Source: Bacteroidota bacterium
Lineage (GTDB): Bacteria; Bacteroidota; Bacteroidia; Flavobacteriales; Flavobacteriaceae
Direction: 5' to 3'
Length of the DNA: 64,000 bases
NCBI GenBank assembly: GCA_947488545.1
Contig: CANKZE010000004.1
Span: 1 to 64,000, forward strand
A program made the translations under genes and the position numbers. The notes under the pieces are model-generated. The model was given only the letters and a program-made list of their open reading frames with translations, did no database searches and was not told the DNA's origin. Shown here in pieces: positions 63,137 through 64,000 of this stretch (position 1 is the stretch's first letter; each line of letters starts with the position of its first letter).

Positions 63137-64000
63137 TTAAAGTATTACCAATTTTTCAAACTTTTCCGATTGTTGATTGGTTAAAGTTGATTTCACAGTT
63201 AATTTGTAAACGTAAACTCCTTTACCAATTTTATCTCCAAAATCGTCTTTTCCATCCCATGTAATTTCTCGCGAAAGAAATCCATCGGTGTAAACCACTT
63301 GATTTTTTGACCAAACTATTTTACCGGTAATTGTCATCACTTGAACTTGAACTTCCAGAGGCTCATAGGGATGATTATGGGTGAACCAAAATTGGGTATA
63401 ATTCACAAATGGGTTTGGATAATTTAGAACATTAGTTAGCGTCATTGTATCGTCACTAACTACAACAAATTGAATTTCAGCGCTAATAGGATTGTTGTAA
63501 ACATCCCAAGCTTTAAAAGTAATAGTATGTATTCCAGGTGCTAAGTTTCTAAAAGGATATCTTAATTTTCCTTTTTTATAATTATCCAATTCTGTTTCGT
63601 AATAGTCATTAATAATATAAGGTTCACTTTCATTACCATCTAAAATGGCAACAATATCGTGCCCAATTCCACTTGCCGTATTAATTCCATTTTCATCTTC
63701 AAGATAAGCAAGAAAAAATGGAGATGCATTCGTTATTCCACCATAAACAAACGTTTGATCATTCATGTATAATTTTACCGACGGAGGAGTGGTGTCGGCT
63801 GCTGCCAATGTGTTAATGCCACCAATTTTAATAGTTGTATCGACTCCCGAATTATCAATAAATTCTGAATTTTTTTTCGAATAAAAACTTACTCTACCAT
63901 TTCCAACAGGGATTTTAATGTCTCTTGGAACTACAAATCCAAATTCAAATTGTCCATTTACAACAGTGGCATTTCCTCTGAAAATGGTTTCACCCAACGT
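63137..64000 (-). CDS. porU: T9SS sortase PorU, C-terminal fragment
   Basis: The last 287 residues are present; the 5' part, including any catalytic Cys/His region, is beyond base 64000. The visible part holds beta-rich domains and a C-terminal sorting-type domain (LNYPNPFVNYTQFWFTHNHP, then GKGVYVYKLTVKS). PorU is the gingipain-like sortase that removes the C-terminal signal of T9SS substrates and attaches some to A-LPS; it keeps its own C-terminal domain. Identity is supported by the adjacent porV. Confidence 0.88.
   Translation of the reverse strand, partial: TLGETIFRGNATVVNGQFEFGFVVPRDIKIPVGNGRVSFYSKKNSEFIDNSGVDTTIKIGGINTLAAADTTPPSVKLYMNDQTFVYGGITNASPFFLAYLEDENGINTASGIGHDIVAILDGNESEPYIINDYYETELDNYKKGKLRYPFRNLAPGIHTITFKAWDVYNNPISAEIQFVVVSDDTMTLTNVLNYPNPFVNYTQFWFTHNHPYEPLEVQVQVMTITGKIVWSKNQVVYTDGFLSREITWDGKDDFGDKIGKGVYVYKLTVKSTLTNQQSEKFEKLVIL

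Overview
The window looks like chromosomal DNA of a Flavobacterium-like member of the Bacteroidota (Flavobacteriaceae). The sequence is AT-rich. It carries gliding and type IX secretion (T9SS) genes (gldKLMN, porV, porU), an exosortase XrtF pair, a DPP11-type S46 peptidase and a T9SS-sorted RCC1-repeat protein. Its promoters fit the Bacteroidota pattern (-33 TTG, about 19-21 bp, -7 TAnnTTTG). I saw no phage, integrase, transposase or CRISPR array. Most of it is core genome, with a few small accessory elements and several families of interspersed non-coding repeats.

Layout. 1-1800: the 5' end of rpsO and a secreted RCC1-repeat protein. 1963-10421: a tightly packed minus-strand galactan/galactose operon (galM, GH53 endo-galactanase, GH2 beta-galactosidase, galK, galT, Na+/sugar symporter). 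10511-12012: a GAF/fRMsr-like protein divergent from xrtF and its membrane partner. 12063-15025: a three-gene set (HYC_CC_PP protein, TonB-dependent receptor, secreted HMA protein), probably for metal handling. 15145-22666: DedA, groEL/groES, secG, a TPR protein, lptE, a sigma-54 activator and miaB. 23047-32789: topA, an arginase-fold protein with degenerate metal ligands, gldKLMN and an FAD oxidoreductase. 32790-50069: housekeeping genes (ABC-F, tig, clpP, clpX, a GH3-family protein, DUF2797, AsmA-like, a folK-deoxynucleoside kinase fusion, a SpoU methyltransferase, DUF1573, mutS). 50263-50435: tRNA-Gly(GCC) and tRNA-Leu(UAA). 50540-58437: a YegP-like protein, a small lipoprotein, DPP11, waaA, a DegT aminotransferase, galE and a glycosyltransferase. 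58490-64000: pdhC, pdhA, cdd, porV and the 3' end of porU.

How the genes fit together. GH53 and GH2 would cut beta-1,4-galactan to galactose. The symporter imports it, and GalM, GalK and GalT feed it into UDP-sugar metabolism; galE lies 46 kb away. GldK-N form the T9SS motor and ring, and PorU/PorV form the sortase complex that processes substrates such as the RCC1 protein. LptE and WaaA belong to LPS assembly. GroESL, Tig and ClpXP form a protein-quality set.

The points most worth a second look are: the exosortase pair with no visible substrate; three adjacent proteins that all carry vicinal cysteines; the arginase-like protein beside gldK that has lost three metal ligands; a sigma-54-type promoter in front of groES; and interspersed repeat families. 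One of these repeats appears between clpP and clpX and also, in frame, in the PdhC linkers.
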